DNA of 64,000 nt from Rothia mucilaginosa (lineage in GTDB: Bacteria > Actinomycetota > Actinomycetes > Actinomycetales > Micrococcaceae): NCBI RefSeq assembly GCF_019334805.1, contig NZ_CP079822.1, positions 2,108,001 through 2,172,000 of the forward strand. The letters run 5' to 3'. Shown one piece after another: positions 25,974-36,700 of the stretch; position 1 is the stretch's first letter, and each line of letters starts with the position of its first letter. The notes below the pieces were generated by a model. That model made no database searches. It saw only the letters and a program-made list of their open reading frames with translations, and was not told the DNA's origin. The position numbers and the translations under genes were made by a program.

Positions 25974-26313
25974 GAATACCCTATTCCAGCCCGGTATTCC
26001 GCGGATTTTTTGGAAAATTTTCCCAAAAAATACGGATTTTCGATACTTCGACCCCGCGCTAGAGTGTACGATAAAAGTCGTAGTTTAAAACGCCTTTTGA
26101 CTGCCTGAAGAAAACAACATAATCCCACACAAAAATGTTTCGTAATTTTCAGATGCATTCTAAAGAAGCGGGCGCTCCAACTACTCGGTACGCATCAGGT
26201 ACGAGCCCAACGGTACGGAAACTAGGAGTTCCAATACCGGGCACGATCCAGTCGCACACTGAGGGTAGATAAGTGCCATGAACTACCTGCATTACAACTA
26301 GGAAGGAAAATCC

Positions 26314-28983
26314 ATGTCGCACACCCCCCGCAACATTCTCGTTGTCGGCGCAGGCCCCGCTGCGTGGCGTTTTGTACGCGCGTACCACGAAGGCGCTGAA
26401 GCTGCCGGTCGCGCAGCGGACACCATCACCGTCCTCAACGATGAGCCCTACATCCCCTACGACCGCGTTGCTATCGAGAAGATTTTCAAGGACACCGAGA
26501 AGGACCTGACCCTCGGCGACCCCGAACTGTGGAATGCAGAGAACATCAACCTGGTCAACAACTGCCGCGCAGAGAAGCTTGACCGCACCCGCCGCGTCGT
26601 CACCGACACCGAGGGCAACGAGTACCCCTACGACGTGCTGGTTTTCGCAACCGGTTCCCGCGCGGTTCGTATCCCCATTCTTAACTCGGATGCCGCACAC
26701 GTCTTCCGCACCATTGACGACGTGAAGAACATGGTCTCCGAGGTCAAGCGCCTGCAGTCCACCCTCGGCCGCGCACCCCGCGGTGTCGTCGTCGGTGGCG
26801 GTCTGCTCGGCCTCGAAGCAGCTGAGGGTCTGAAGGACCTGGGCGCAGAGCCCACCATCCTGGACGTGGCACCCTGGCTGCTCTCCGTTGAGGTTGACCA
26901 GGGCGGCGGTTACGCCGTGAACGCCCAGATCAAGGCAACCGGCATTGAGATTGAGACCGGCGTGTACATCTCCGGCATCAACAAGGACGCTGACGGCAAC
27001 GTCGTCTCCGTCTCCATCGCAGATTCTCCCTCCGAGGATGCAGAAATCCGCACCCTGCCCGCCGACATGGTGGTCTTCGGTGCCGGTATTCGCCCCAACG
27101 ACGAGCTGGCACGTGACGCTGACCTGGCACTGGGTGAGCGCGGCGGTATTCTCGTCAACGACGCATGCCACTCCTCCGACGAGCACATTTGGGCTATCGG
27201 TGAGGTTGCCTGCGTGCTGGGTCGCACCTGGGGCCTGGTTGCACCGGCTAACGCTATGGCTGATGCTGTGGCAGCTAACCTGCTCAACGACAACGAAGAA
27301 GCTCAGGTTGAAGAGTTCGACATCGCAACCAAGCTGAAGTTCTCCGGCGTTCAGGTGGCTGGCTTCGGTGACCGCCGCGGCACCACTGAGGGCTGCCTCG
27401 AGGTTCTGTTCGCAGACCCCGCACGCGGCATGTACCAGAAGATTGTGACCAGCGGCGATGCAAAGACCCTGCTCGGTGGCGTGTTCGTCGGCGACACCGC
27501 TCCCTTCGACTCCCTCAAGCCCCTGCTCGGTCGCGAACTGCCCGCTGAGCCGAACGTCTACCTGACCGCAGCTGGCGGCGGCGACGGCATCCCCGACACC
27601 GAACTGCCCGACGACGCAATCCTGTGTTCCTGCAACAACATCAGCTTCGGTGCCGTCCGTGAGGCTATCGCAGACGGCAACCACGATGTTGCATCGCTGA
27701 AGTCCTGCACCACCGCGGGTACCCAGTGTGGTTCCTGTGTTCCGATGCTGCAGAAGACTCTGGAACAGCAGATGAAGAAGATGGGTCTGACCGTCTCCAA
27801 GGCACTGTGTGAGCACTTCGACTTCTCCCGTGCAGAGCTGGCTGAGGCTGTGCGCCTGACCAACCTGGACGACTTCGACTCCGTGCTGGCACGCTTCGGT
27901 CGCGGCGGTGACGGCTGTGCAATCTGTAAGCCGACCGTTGCGTCGATCCTCTCCTCCTTCCGCAACTCCTACGTCCTGGATGCAGGTCGCGGTGGTATTC
28001 AGGAGACCAACGACCGTGCACTGGCTAACATGCAGAAGAACGGTACCTACTCCGTCGTTCCGCGTATTCCCGCAGGTGAGATCCCCGCTAAGAAGCTGGG
28101 CGTCATCGCAGAGGTTGCTGAAGAGTTCGGCCTGTACGTGAAGATTACCGGTGCACAGCGTATCGGTATGTTCGGCGCTCGCCTGGAGCAGCTGCCCTAC
28201 ATTTGGGAGCGCCTGGTGGATGCCGGCTTCGAGTCCGGTCAGGCATACGGTAAGTCCCTGCGTAACGTGAAGTCCTGCATGGGTTCGACCTGGTGCCGCT
28301 TCGGCGTTCAGGACTCCACCGGTATGGCAATCCAGCTGGAGAACCGTTACCGCGGTCTGCGTTCCCCGCACAAGTTCAAGTTCGGCGTTTCCGGTTGTAA
28401 CCGTGAATGTGCTGAGGCACAGGGTAAGGACGTTGGTCTGATTGCAACCACCAACGGCTGGAACCTGTACCTGGGTGGTAACGGTGGTGCAAACCCCGCT
28501 CACGGTCGTCTCTTCGTCAAGGACGCCTCCAGCGAGGACATCATCCGCTACATTGACCGCTACCTGATGTACTACATCCGTACCGCAGACAAGCTGCAGC
28601 GTACCGCTCGCTGGCTTGAGGACCTGGATGAGGAGCACGGCGACGGTCTGGCACACCTGCAGTCCGTCCTCATTGAGGACTCCCTGGGCGTGTGCGAGGA
28701 CCTGGAGCGCGACATGCAGCGTCACGTTGACTCTTACGAGGACGAGTGGGCAGCAACCCTGCGTGACGAGCGCCGCCTGCGCCGCTTCCGTGCCTTCATC
28801 AACGAGCCCAACGGCAGCGACGAGGGTTCGCACCTGTACGTGCTGGAGCGCGAGCAGATTCGCCCCGCAACCCCCGAGGAAATTGCGGCGGCAGAAGCTG
28901 GCGAGTCCGACACCGTCCTGCTGACCGGTACCAAGATTCCCGTGGGTAAGCCCAGTGACCTCAACCCGGTCCCGGCAGCATAG
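26314..28983 (+). CDS. nirB: nitrite reductase (NADH) large subunit NirB
   Basis: 889 residues. Domains in order: FAD/NAD-binding pyridine nucleotide-disulfide reductase (GAGPAAWRF near the start, second GxGxxG in VVVGGGLLGLEAAEG); a BFD-like [2Fe-2S] domain (CSCNN about 436, then GTQCGSC); a second BFD-like segment ending GDGCAICKPT; the sulfite/nitrite reductase half-domain; and the sirohaem/[4Fe-4S] site with CMGSTWC (about 655) and GCNREC (about 695). It reduces nitrite to ammonium with NADH. The start follows aggaaggaaaatcc. The next gene, cobA, begins at its stop codon, so sirohaem synthesis is coupled. Confidence 0.96.
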   Translation: MSHTPRNILVVGAGPAAWRFVRAYHEGAEAAGRAADTITVLNDEPYIPYDRVAIEKIFKDTEKDLTLGDPELWNAENINLVNNCRAEKLDRTRRVVTDTEGNEYPYDVLVFATGSRAVRIPILNSDAAHVFRTIDDVKNMVSEVKRLQSTLGRAPRGVVVGGGLLGLEAAEGLKDLGAEPTILDVAPWLLSVEVDQGGGYAVNAQIKATGIEIETGVYISGINKDADGNVVSVSIADSPSEDAEIRTLPADMVVFGAGIRPNDELARDADLALGERGGILVNDACHSSDEHIWAIGEVACVLGRTWGLVAPANAMADAVAANLLNDNEEAQVEEFDIATKLKFSGVQVAGFGDRRGTTEGCLEVLFADPARGMYQKIVTSGDAKTLLGGVFVGDTAPFDSLKPLLGRELPAEPNVYLTAAGGGDGIPDTELPDDAILCSCNNISFGAVREAIADGNHDVASLKSCTTAGTQCGSCVPMLQKTLEQQMKKMGLTVSKALCEHFDFSRAELAEAVRLTNLDDFDSVLARFGRGGDGCAICKPTVASILSSFRNSYVLDAGRGGIQETNDRALANMQKNGTYSVVPRIPAGEIPAKKLGVIAEVAEEFGLYVKITGAQRIGMFGARLEQLPYIWERLVDAGFESGQAYGKSLRNVKSCMGSTWCRFGVQDSTGMAIQLENRYRGLRSPHKFKFGVSGCNRECAEAQGKDVGLIATTNGWNLYLGGNGGANPAHGRLFVKDASSEDIIRYIDRYLMYYIRTADKLQRTARWLEDLDEEHGDGLAHLQSVLIEDSLGVCEDLERDMQRHVDSYEDEWAATLRDERRLRRFRAFINEPNGSDEGSHLYVLEREQIRPATPEEIAAAEAGESDTVLLTGTKIPVGKPSDLNPVPAA

Positions 28984-28984
28984 T

Positions 28985-29896
28985 ATGTGCCCGAAGATTC
29001 CTCCGTTCCCGCCCCGCGAGTTCGCCACTATCGACGAAGTACTCGCGGGCGGGGCGCCCGGGCACAGCCTGGACGATAGCGTGACGGAACGCGGCATTCT
29101 TCTGCCCGGCGAGCCTGCTGAGAACCCCGGCAAGGTCTACATTGTGGGTGGCGGCCCCGGTGCCGCTGACCTGCTGACCCTGCGTGCGGCACGTGCCCTG
29201 AGCGAGGCGGACGTGGTCCTTCTGGATCACCTCGCCCCGCAGGAGTACGGCGAGTACGCACCGAACGCCCTCATCGTTGATGTGGGCAAGGTTCCCGGTA
29301 AGCACGCTGTTCCGCAGTCCCGCATTCAGCAGCTCATGATTGATTACGCGCTCTCGGGTAAGACCGTGGTGCGTTTGAAGGGCGGCGACCCGTACGTGTA
29401 CGGTCGCGGCGCTGAAGAGCTGGATGCGTGCATCGCCGCCGGCCTGGAGGCTGAGGTTATCCCCGGCATTACCAGCGCCATTGCGGTTCCTGCGCGTGCT
29501 GCGATTCCGGTGACCCTGCGTAAGGTATCCTCGATTTTCACCGTCATTTCTGGTCACTCCGGCCTGTCGGAGACCGAAGTGTCGGCGGTTGAGGCGACCC
29601 TGCGTGCCCAGGGCACCGTGGTGCTGCTGATGGGCGTTCGTACCCTGCCCGATACGGTGGCGTCTCTGCTCTCTCGTGGGATTGAGGCTGACACGCCGCT
29701 GGCAACCATTGAGAACGGTTTCTCTGAGAAGGAGCGCGTGACTGTCACGACCCTTGAGAACGCTCAGGTAGATTGCGCATCGGTTAAGGCGCCGGCTATT
29801 ACCGTCATCGGTGAGGTCGTGCATTATGCTCGCGATAATCAGAACCGCTTTGTGAGCGAGGTTCACGAGCGTCTGCGTGAGCGTTCCACCTCCTAG
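28985..29896 (+). CDS. cobA: uroporphyrinogen-III C-methyltransferase (SUMT)
   Basis: 303 residues. It makes precorrin-2 from uroporphyrinogen III, the first step to sirohaem. The SUMT motifs are clear: VYIVGGGPGAADLLTLRA, VVLLDHLA, VRLKGGDPYVYGRGAEE, and PGITSAIAVPA. About 40 residues precede the catalytic domain. The CysG N-terminal dehydrogenase/chelatase part is missing, in line with a separate chelatase at 24.6 kb; no precorrin-2 dehydrogenase is seen in this window. The ATG is one base after the nirB TAG; a GTG ten codons earlier would overlap nirB. Confidence 0.94.
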   Translation: MCPKIPPFPPREFATIDEVLAGGAPGHSLDDSVTERGILLPGEPAENPGKVYIVGGGPGAADLLTLRAARALSEADVVLLDHLAPQEYGEYAPNALIVDVGKVPGKHAVPQSRIQQLMIDYALSGKTVVRLKGGDPYVYGRGAEELDACIAAGLEAEVIPGITSAIAVPARAAIPVTLRKVSSIFTVISGHSGLSETEVSAVEATLRAQGTVVLLMGVRTLPDTVASLLSRGIEADTPLATIENGFSEKERVTVTTLENAQVDCASVKAPAITVIGEVVHYARDNQNRFVSEVHERLRERSTS

Positions 29897-29923
29897 AGGC
29901 GGTGCGCCAGATAGTATTGCACG

Positions 29924-29964
29924 GCCCCGCATCCTTGGTTTTCCTAGTTGCCAAGGGGCGGGGC
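29924..29964 (+). terminator. hairpin after cobA
   Basis: Arms gccccgc..ccttgg / ccaagg.gcggggc with a bulge, followed by a weak tgttgctgtg. Confidence 0.5.
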
Positions 29965-30068
29965 TGTTGCTGTGCCTGCTGTTATTGCTGCGCGTAGATG
30001 CTAGATGTTGGGCGACTGAGGCGCGCACAGGCGCAGTGGCGCCGGGAGCGCCGCGGCACAAAAACATA

Positions 30069-30110
30069 CGAAAGCGGGGCGGGTATCAACTGATACCCGC
30101 CCCGCTTTCG
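30069..30110 (-). terminator. terminator of the 30133–31086 lipoprotein gene
   Basis: Perfect 20-base arms (cgaaagcggggcgggtatca and complement), read on the minus strand, followed by tatgttttt. Confidence 0.9.
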
Positions 30111-30132
30111 TCAGGGGTGTTGCTCTCAGCGC

Positions 30133-31086
30133 CTAGATCTTGAAGTCGTTGCTGCTGCCGGAACTGCCGGAGCTACCGGAGCCACTGGACTTGCTTGCCG
30201 AAGCCGATGAGGAGGGACCCTCAAAGACCTGGCGGAATCGGTCGCTGTACTCCGACACGAAGTACTCGCGGCTAGTCACGCGCCACTTGCCCTCGGCGTA
30301 CACCACGTAAATCACGACATCCAGGGTGCTTGCCTTCTGAGGCTCACCCGTGCCCTTCTGGTAGATGGTGTATTCCTTGACAACATCCCGGCAGGGGAAC
30401 GCCACAACAGCCAAATCGGAAGAGGCAAGAGCCTTCGCATCGAGATCGTCACGGATGCTCAGCTTGCTCTCGTAGTCCTTAGTCCAACCGCCCGCAGCGT
30501 AGAGCTTAGCGATAGCCTTCAGGTTGTTGACCAGACCGCTGTCAGCGCCGTGGACCAGACCCTTGAGGTACTGCAGGTCGCCGTTGTACATCGCGGCAAT
30601 ATACGCGCTCTGGTAAGCAGCCAGGGTCTTGTAGGCGCCCTCGAGGGAGACGGTACGCTGAGCCACAGTATCAATGACCGGGATCGGAACGTTCTTCGCG
30701 GGGGAGGTGTCGGTCGGCTCAACATAGTGCGCAATGGCGGGCTTGTACTCGTACTTGACGTCGCCAATGTACTTCTTATAGTCCTTCAAGAACTCGTCAG
30801 ACGGAATAATCTTCGCGCTGTTACGGCTTGACGAGGACGAAGACGAAGCGGATGCCGAAGCCGAGGCAGACTCAGAAGGCGAAGCCGACGCAGACGCCGA
30901 GGGAGAGGCGCTCGGGGAGCCGGAGAAAGTGTCGCCGCTACCGGTGGGGCGAATATCCTTGTTGAAGGCGCATCCTGCTAGAGTCAAAGCACCGGCGGTC
31001 AGACCGCCAAAAAGAACGGTGCGGCGGGTCAATCCGTTTCGGTCGTTAGCAGAGAAGCTGGTGTGTGCACTCGGCCGGAAGGACAT
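30133..31086 (-). CDS. Tat-type lipoprotein, DUF6318-like
   Basis: 317 residues. The N-terminus has TRRTVLFGG, a twin-arginine motif, and the lipobox LAGC, so it is probably exported folded and lipidated. A Ser/Ala/Pro linker follows the Cys, then a soluble domain containing YKPAIAHYVEP and SPAKNVPIPV, similar to what I recall of actinobacterial DUF6318 lipoproteins; that link is tentative. It ends in a Ser/Gly-rich tail. The start follows aggagatacc. The next upstream gene (31421–32320) is a paralogue with its own leader and terminator. Confidence 0.82.
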   Translation of the reverse strand: MSFRPSAHTSFSANDRNGLTRRTVLFGGLTAGALTLAGCAFNKDIRPTGSGDTFSGSPSASPSASASASPSESASASASASSSSSSSRNSAKIIPSDEFLKDYKKYIGDVKYEYKPAIAHYVEPTDTSPAKNVPIPVIDTVAQRTVSLEGAYKTLAAYQSAYIAAMYNGDLQYLKGLVHGADSGLVNNLKAIAKLYAAGGWTKDYESKLSIRDDLDAKALASSDLAVVAFPCRDVVKEYTIYQKGTGEPQKASTLDVVIYVVYAEGKWRVTSREYFVSEYSDRFRQVFEGPSSSASASKSSGSGSSGSSGSSNDFKI

Positions 31087-31309
31087 GGTATCTCCTGAAA
31101 GTGGTTGATCGAGGTAACTCGCAACGCTGCGATGCGTACGAGAGACTCTTCCTCATCGTTTTGTATGGTGCGCGGTACAGGGGGGGTACCGGGATACGGG
31201 TGTGCCGGAGCGTGAACTGCGGCGGTATGAAGTATCCACTTCTTACTATAGAAGACTGGTTTTAAAACTTCGTCAAAAAACCCTGGACATTGTCTTTAAG
31301 ACGCAATAA

Positions 31310-31354
31310 CCCAAAGTCGGTGAGGTGCAGGGGGTGTACCGTCACGACTTTGGG
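31310..31354 (-). terminator. probable terminator of the 31421–32320 lipoprotein gene
   Basis: Arms cccaaagtcggtga / tcacgactttggg with one bulged base, 67 bases beyond the stop. The T-run on the minus side is weak (ttattg). Confidence 0.55.
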
Positions 31355-31420
31355 CTAGTGCGTATGAAATTGATGAAACGGGGCTAGTTTAGACCTCGCC
31401 GGAATTAGACTTTGCCGGAT

Positions 31421-32320
31421 TTAGACCTTAGTGGAGCCTCGGCCCGAGGACGAAGAACCGCTAGAACCGGCAGAGCTGGAACCTCCGGAACCAGAAGAGG
31501 CGGAAGAGCCCTTGCCGCCATTCAGACGCTCGTTCAGATAATCGTTGCCGATTCGCCACCACTTACCCTCGGTGTAGAGCATGATGTGCGAAACGGATAC
31601 CTGAGTAATCGCCGGAACCTTGCGTTCGGTGCCATCCGGCTGATGGATGGCGGTGGCAGAATACTGGGAGTCCACCAAGATTTCTACGTAGCCGTCACCG
31701 TCCTTCACAGCACTGTCCGGTTCGGTATTCCGCATGGAAATGCTGCATGTGAACTCCATGTACCAGCCGTTCTTCTCGTACAGTTCCTTGACCGCCTTGA
31801 CCTCATCAATGGCGCTCTTATCAGCCGGGTAGGTCAGCTCAATCGCCTGATCCGCGTAGCGACCGTCCTTGAGTGCGGCGATCTGGGCGCTGTAGTAGGC
31901 ACGCAACGTCTCGTAGGCACCCTGGAAGGTCGGCTCCTCACGGTGCGGAACGCTCTTGAGGGGCTTGGGTACGTTCTTCGCCGGGGAAGAAGCAGTTGCC
32001 GGCTGGTACTCGCCCATGTACTCGCCGGTCAGCTTCAGGGGTCCGGGGTACTTCTGCCAGCCCTCGACCAGCGCATCCTCGGAGACGGGTACGCGTGCCG
32101 CACTGGACGAGCTGCTTGTGGCATGTGCTGAAGCACTTGCCGAAGCGCTCGCGGAAGGGGCGGGGGAGCCTACCTTAGCTTTTGCCTCTTCGCTCAGTGG
32201 GCGAATATCGGAGGCGCAACCAGCCATGAGGGAAACCGCGCCACCGAGTAGCAGGGTGCGGCGGCTTAAGAGGCGGGAAGTAGCGGAACGGGTACTCGAA
32301 GAGCGGTCGGGTGAGAGCAT
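31421..32320 (-). CDS. Tat-type lipoprotein, paralogue of 30133–31086
   Basis: 299 residues with SRRTLLLGGAVSLMAGC: a twin-arginine signal and lipobox. The same order follows: Ser/Ala linker, then a domain with YQPATASSPAKNVPKPL, FQGAYETLRAYYSAQIAALKDG and YEKNGWYMEF aligning well to the neighbouring lipoprotein, and a Ser/Gly tail. ATG after aaggagttcaccg. Function unknown. The two genes look like a tandem duplication whose products keep the domain but have diverged in the linker. Confidence 0.82.
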   Translation of the reverse strand: MLSPDRSSSTRSATSRLLSRRTLLLGGAVSLMAGCASDIRPLSEEAKAKVGSPAPSASASASASAHATSSSSSAARVPVSEDALVEGWQKYPGPLKLTGEYMGEYQPATASSPAKNVPKPLKSVPHREEPTFQGAYETLRAYYSAQIAALKDGRYADQAIELTYPADKSAIDEVKAVKELYEKNGWYMEFTCSISMRNTEPDSAVKDGDGYVEILVDSQYSATAIHQPDGTERKVPAITQVSVSHIMLYTEGKWWRIGNDYLNERLNGGKGSSASSGSGGSSSAGSSGSSSSGRGSTKV

Positions 32321-33337
32321 CGGTGAACTCCTTGATTTTTTCCGAGGCAGGCTCGGGGCACCCGGCGGCGGGCGCGTGGTTGTATGGCGTGTTGGATGAG
32401 GTCGTGAAAGGGGTGAAAACTTCGGGCAAATGCCGCGGTTTCAGACCCTGTCCGGAAGTGACCTCGGGTGTACCTCACGCCGTGGGCTAGAGGTACTGGT
32501 GAACTCATCTTTGAGACTGCTGTGGTCGCGCCCCGGTGAGAGGGTAGATGTTATCGAATCATCATTGATGTGTTACACGATTCATTTTAGACTATTTTGA
32601 GCTCAAAATGCACGAAAAAGCACCTTAGTAATCCCTGAGAGCCTATGGGGCATTCAAGATATCAATCACTGTAAAGTATTACGGCTGCCCCCTGCTGGTG
32701 AGGAGTTATGTGATGGAGGCGACTACTTGGCGAGGGGGTTGCGCGCATGTCGAGCTAAGTGATTTCGGTCATATTTATGACTTGAAAAATAAAAGAGCTG
32801 CGCCTCAGTATTTCCAAAAGGCGGGGGAGAGGAGGGTGTTTAGTTTAATCTTCTGACCGTAAGGAAGTCTTCAATAGTCCAGAAGAAATACCCGATTCAA
32901 TAAGGGGAAACCCGCTCGGCAATCCCCAAATATGCACTCTATTCACCCGCTATGCATTGCTGAACCATCCGGAAAAACCGGTTCCCACACGGAATACTGA
33001 GGGGATGAAAACTTGCAGAGGTGAATATCTAGTGGAATTACATCGGTGTTCACCCTATATCTTGTGGTTGCACTGGGGGTAATTCCATGGGCTCCCCTGA
33101 AAAAATCGAATCCCACTTAAAGCAACACGCAAGGAATGTAAAAACATACATCCTTAAACACGCCCGAGTGCGGGGTGAGGCAAGACCCCTTAAGCCCCCT
33201 ACTCGCTCTAGATATCGCCGAACGAAGAACCATTCTGTTTTACGCCTCCAGCATTGGTGCATCAGAAAAGTGCTGTTCAAACCCACACCCCGCGGGGTTG
33301 CATACAGACACAAAAGCCACATAAACTATTAGTGTTT
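32321..33337. other. about 1 kb without a supported gene
   Basis: Several short open frames occur on both strands (for example 33050–33322 minus and 33087–33332 plus), but none has a ribosome site and a credible protein. Small inverted repeats are visible: ccgg-aaaaa-ccgg at about 32970, and ggaattac / gtaattcc 50 bases apart around 33033–33086. AT-rich from 32560 to 32680. It holds the promoter of the minus-strand lipoprotein gene at its left end and of the T-box transcript at its right end. Confidence 0.5.
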
Positions 33338-33672
33338 GCAACGACCCGGCCATCACCGGCGAGCAATTCGGAAGAACGGACCGCACCTGCGGGCACCCGC
33401 CAATCGCTGCGGCGAGGGTGTCTTAGCGGAAGAGATGTAGTCCCAGTAGAACCGGACGGTTAAGCCCGATATAGCTGTAATAAGCGACTGATACCCGCCC
33501 AACGCGCCGCTCTTCCGGTGGCTAGGTATCGCGGACACGCGACGCCACGTAGCCCCGGGAGGGTTCGGTGCGTTGAGCTGTTAAATCAGTAAGCAAGGTG
33601 GTACCGCGCCGCATCCCGACCCCCGGCACAGCCCGGGCAGGTCAGCGATGCCTAGGCGTCCTTGCACCCGTC
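33338..33672 (+). promoter_or_regulatory. T-box leader of ileS (ultrashort stem I class)
   Basis: The 5' part acccggccATCaccgg (33344–33359) with ttcggaagaacgg matches the ultrashort stem I of actinobacterial ileS T-boxes; the specifier ATC (33352–33354) is an Ile codon. The middle part tagaaccggacgg is also typical. The T-box core aaggtggtaccgcg is at 33595–33608, where tggt can pair with the uncharged tRNA 3' end. No U-run terminator follows, consistent with translational control through the ileS ribosome site. Leader boundaries are approximate. Confidence 0.93.
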
Positions 33673-33773
33673 ATGTCAATCCTCACCCGCTGAAACGGTG
33701 GGACGACGAGTGCTACGTACCCTGTCGCCCCGCCTCTCAGCGTTGAGAACAACAGATAAGGGCGCACAAACAC

Positions 33774-36700
33774 ATGTCCCATGTTTACCCCAAGGCGAGC
33801 GCCTTCGAAGCCGCAGGAAGCGGCGTCACCGCATCGCCTAAGTTCCCCGCACTCGAAGAGGCAGTCCTCGACTACTGGAAGAAGGACAACACCTTCTCCG
33901 CATCCGTCGAGAACCGCCCCGCAGGTGAAAACGGCGAAAACGAATTCGTCTTCTACGACGGCCCTCCCTTCGCTAACGGCCTGCCCCACTACGGCCACCT
34001 GCTCACCGGCTATGCCAAGGACCTCGTCGCACGCTACCAGACCCAGCGAGGACACAAGGTAGAACGCCGCTTCGGCTGGGATACCCACGGCCTGCCCGCA
34101 GAACTCGAGGCGATGAAGCAGCTCGGCATGACCGACAAGCGCGAAATCCTCGAAATGGGCATCGACAACTTCAACGACGCTGCCCGCGCATCCGTGCTCA
34201 AGTACACCAACGAGTGGGAAAAGTACGTCACCCGCCAGGCACGCTGGGTCGACTTCGAAAATGACTACAAGACCCTGAACGTCGAGTACATGGAGTCCGT
34301 CATCTGGGCGTTCAAGCGCCTCTACGACAAGGGCCTGACCTACCAGGGCTTCCGCGTGCTGCCCTACTGCTGGAAGGACGAGACCCCCCTCTCCAACCAC
34401 GAGCTGCGCATGGACGACGACGTGTACAAGGACCGCCAGGACCAGACCGTCACCGTCGCATTCCGCCTCACCGCAGACACCGCCCTCGGTGCTGACGAGA
34501 AGGTCGCCGCAGAACTCGACGGCATCGAAGCACTCGCATGGACCACCACCCCCTGGACCCTGCCCACCAACCAGGCGCTCGCCGTTGGACCCGAGATTGA
34601 ATACTCCGTCGTACCCGGCGCAGGCAAGTTCGAGGGCCGCTCCTTCCTGATCGCCTCCGAGCTGCTCGGCTCCTACGCCAAGGACCTCGGCTACGAAGGC
34701 GACCAGCCCGAAAAGGACGCAGCCGCAGCTGTCACCGCACGCTACACCGGCTCCCAGCTCGAGCACGTGCGCTACACCCCGCTCTGGGACTACTTCGCAG
34801 ACACCGAAAAGTGGGGCACCGAAACCTCCTGGCAGATCCTCGTCGCCGACTACGTCACCACCGGTGACGGTACCGGCATCGTCCACCAGGCACCCGCCTA
34901 CGGTGAAGACGACCAGAAGGTCTGTGAAAGCTACGGCATCCCTGTGATCCTCTCCCTCGACGAAGGCGCAAAGTTCCTGAACCTCTTCGCCGAGCCCACC
35001 GCCTCCGGCTCCACCGCCCTGGCTGAGATTGCAGGCGTGCAGGCATTCGATGCGAACCGCACCATCATCAACGCCCTCAAGGCAGATGACGTGCTGATCC
35101 GCGAGAAGTCCTACGTGCACTCCTACCCGCACTGCTGGCGCTGCCGCACCCCGCTCATCTACCGTGCAATCACCTCCTGGTACGTGAAGGTCACCGACTT
35201 CAAGGACCGCATGTACGAGCTGAACAAGCAGATCAACTGGATCCCCGAAAACGTGAAGTACGGACAGTTCGGCAAGTGGGTTGAGAACGCACGCGACTGG
35301 TCCATCTCCCGTAACCGCTTCTGGGGCTCCCCGATCCCCGTGTGGGTTTCGGACGACCCGAACTACCCGCGCATGGACGTGTACGGCTCCCTCGAAGAGC
35401 TCAAGGCAGACTTCGGCCGCCTGCCCCTGAACAAGGACGGCGAACCCGACCTGCACCGCCCGTACATCGACGAGCTGACTCGCCCGAACCCGGACGACCC
35501 GACCGGCAAGTCCACCATGCGCCGCGTGGAAGACGTGCTCGACGTCTGGTTCGACTCCGGCTCCATGCCCTACGCACAGGTGCACTACCCCTTCGAGAAC
35601 CAGGAATGGTTCGAGAACCACTATCCGGCAGACTTCATCGTCGAGTACATCGGTCAGACCCGCGGCTGGTTCTACGTGCTGCACGTGTTGGCGACCGCGC
35701 TCTTCGACCGCCCCGCGTTCAAGAACGTTATCAGCCACGGTATTGTGCTCGGCTCGGACGGTCAGAAGATGTCCAAGTCCCTGCGTAACTACCCGGATGT
35801 CTCCGAGGTTCTCGACCGCGACGGCTCCGACGCGATGCGTTGGTTCCTGATGTCGTCCCCGATTCTGCGCGGCGGCAACCTGATCGTGACCGAACAGGGC
35901 ATCCGTGAGGGTGTTCGCCAGGTCATGCTGCCGCTGTGGAACGTCTACCACTTCTTCGCCCTGTACGCTAACGCCGCTAACAACGGCGAAGGCTACAGCG
36001 CAAAGCTCAAGTACGACTCACAGCACGTGATGGACCGCTTCATCCTCGGCAAGACCCGCGAACTCATCGAGCAGGTCACCGCAGCGATGGACTCCTACGA
36101 CATCTGGAACGCCTGCGAATCCCTGCGCCAGTACGCTGACGCACTGACCAACTGGTACGTGCGCCGCTCCCGCGAGCGCTTCTTCAACGAAGACACCGAC
36201 GCATTCGACACCCTCTACACCGCACTGGTGACCGTGTCGAAGGTCGCCGCGTCCCTGCTGCCGCTCAGCAGCGAGGAAATCTACCGCGGCCTCACCGGTG
36301 AACGCTCTGTGCACCTGGCTGACTGGCCCGAGGCATCTGCTTTCGCTGATGAGTCCGACCTGCTGGCTCTCATGCAGACCGTGCGTGAGGTCTGCTCCGC
36401 CGGTTCGGCACTGCGCAAGGAAAAGAAGATCCGCGTGCGCCAGCCGCTACAGAAGATGACCGTGGCGATTGCACCCGAGCAGTTCGCAGCCCTGGGCACC
36501 GCTTTCGGTGAGAAGGGCGCGGAGTACTTCGCGAACATCGTCGAGGACGAGCTGAACCTGCGCCAGGTGGAGCTGGTCAGCGCCGACACCGTCGACCCCG
36601 CCGACTACGGCATCTCCCAGCAGCTGAAGGTCAACGCACGTGCGGCAGGTCCGCGCCTGGGCAAGCAGGTGCAGGTTGCCATTAAGGCATCCAAGTCCGG

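Larger units (their letters stand above)
25769..26313. other. divergent nirD/nirB control region
   Basis: 545 bases, AT-rich in the middle. It contains two adjacent DtxR/IdeR-like boxes (listed separately) and otherwise no gene. The palindrome cctaaattagg (25949–25959) bridges the two boxes. Near nirB, ggtacg occurs repeatedly (26188–26235). The nirB ribosome site is aggaaggaaaa. No convincing Crp/Fnr-like or GlnR site was found by eye. Confidence 0.5.

Noticed and set aside
25415..26062. 215-codon plus-strand frame across nirD
   Set aside because: Antisense to nirD and continuing into AT-rich control sequence; no independent support.
33050..33322. 90-codon minus-strand frame in the gap before ileS
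   Set aside because: No ribosome site, Trp/Cys/Arg-rich implausible protein, overlaps a competing plus-strand frame; neither supported.
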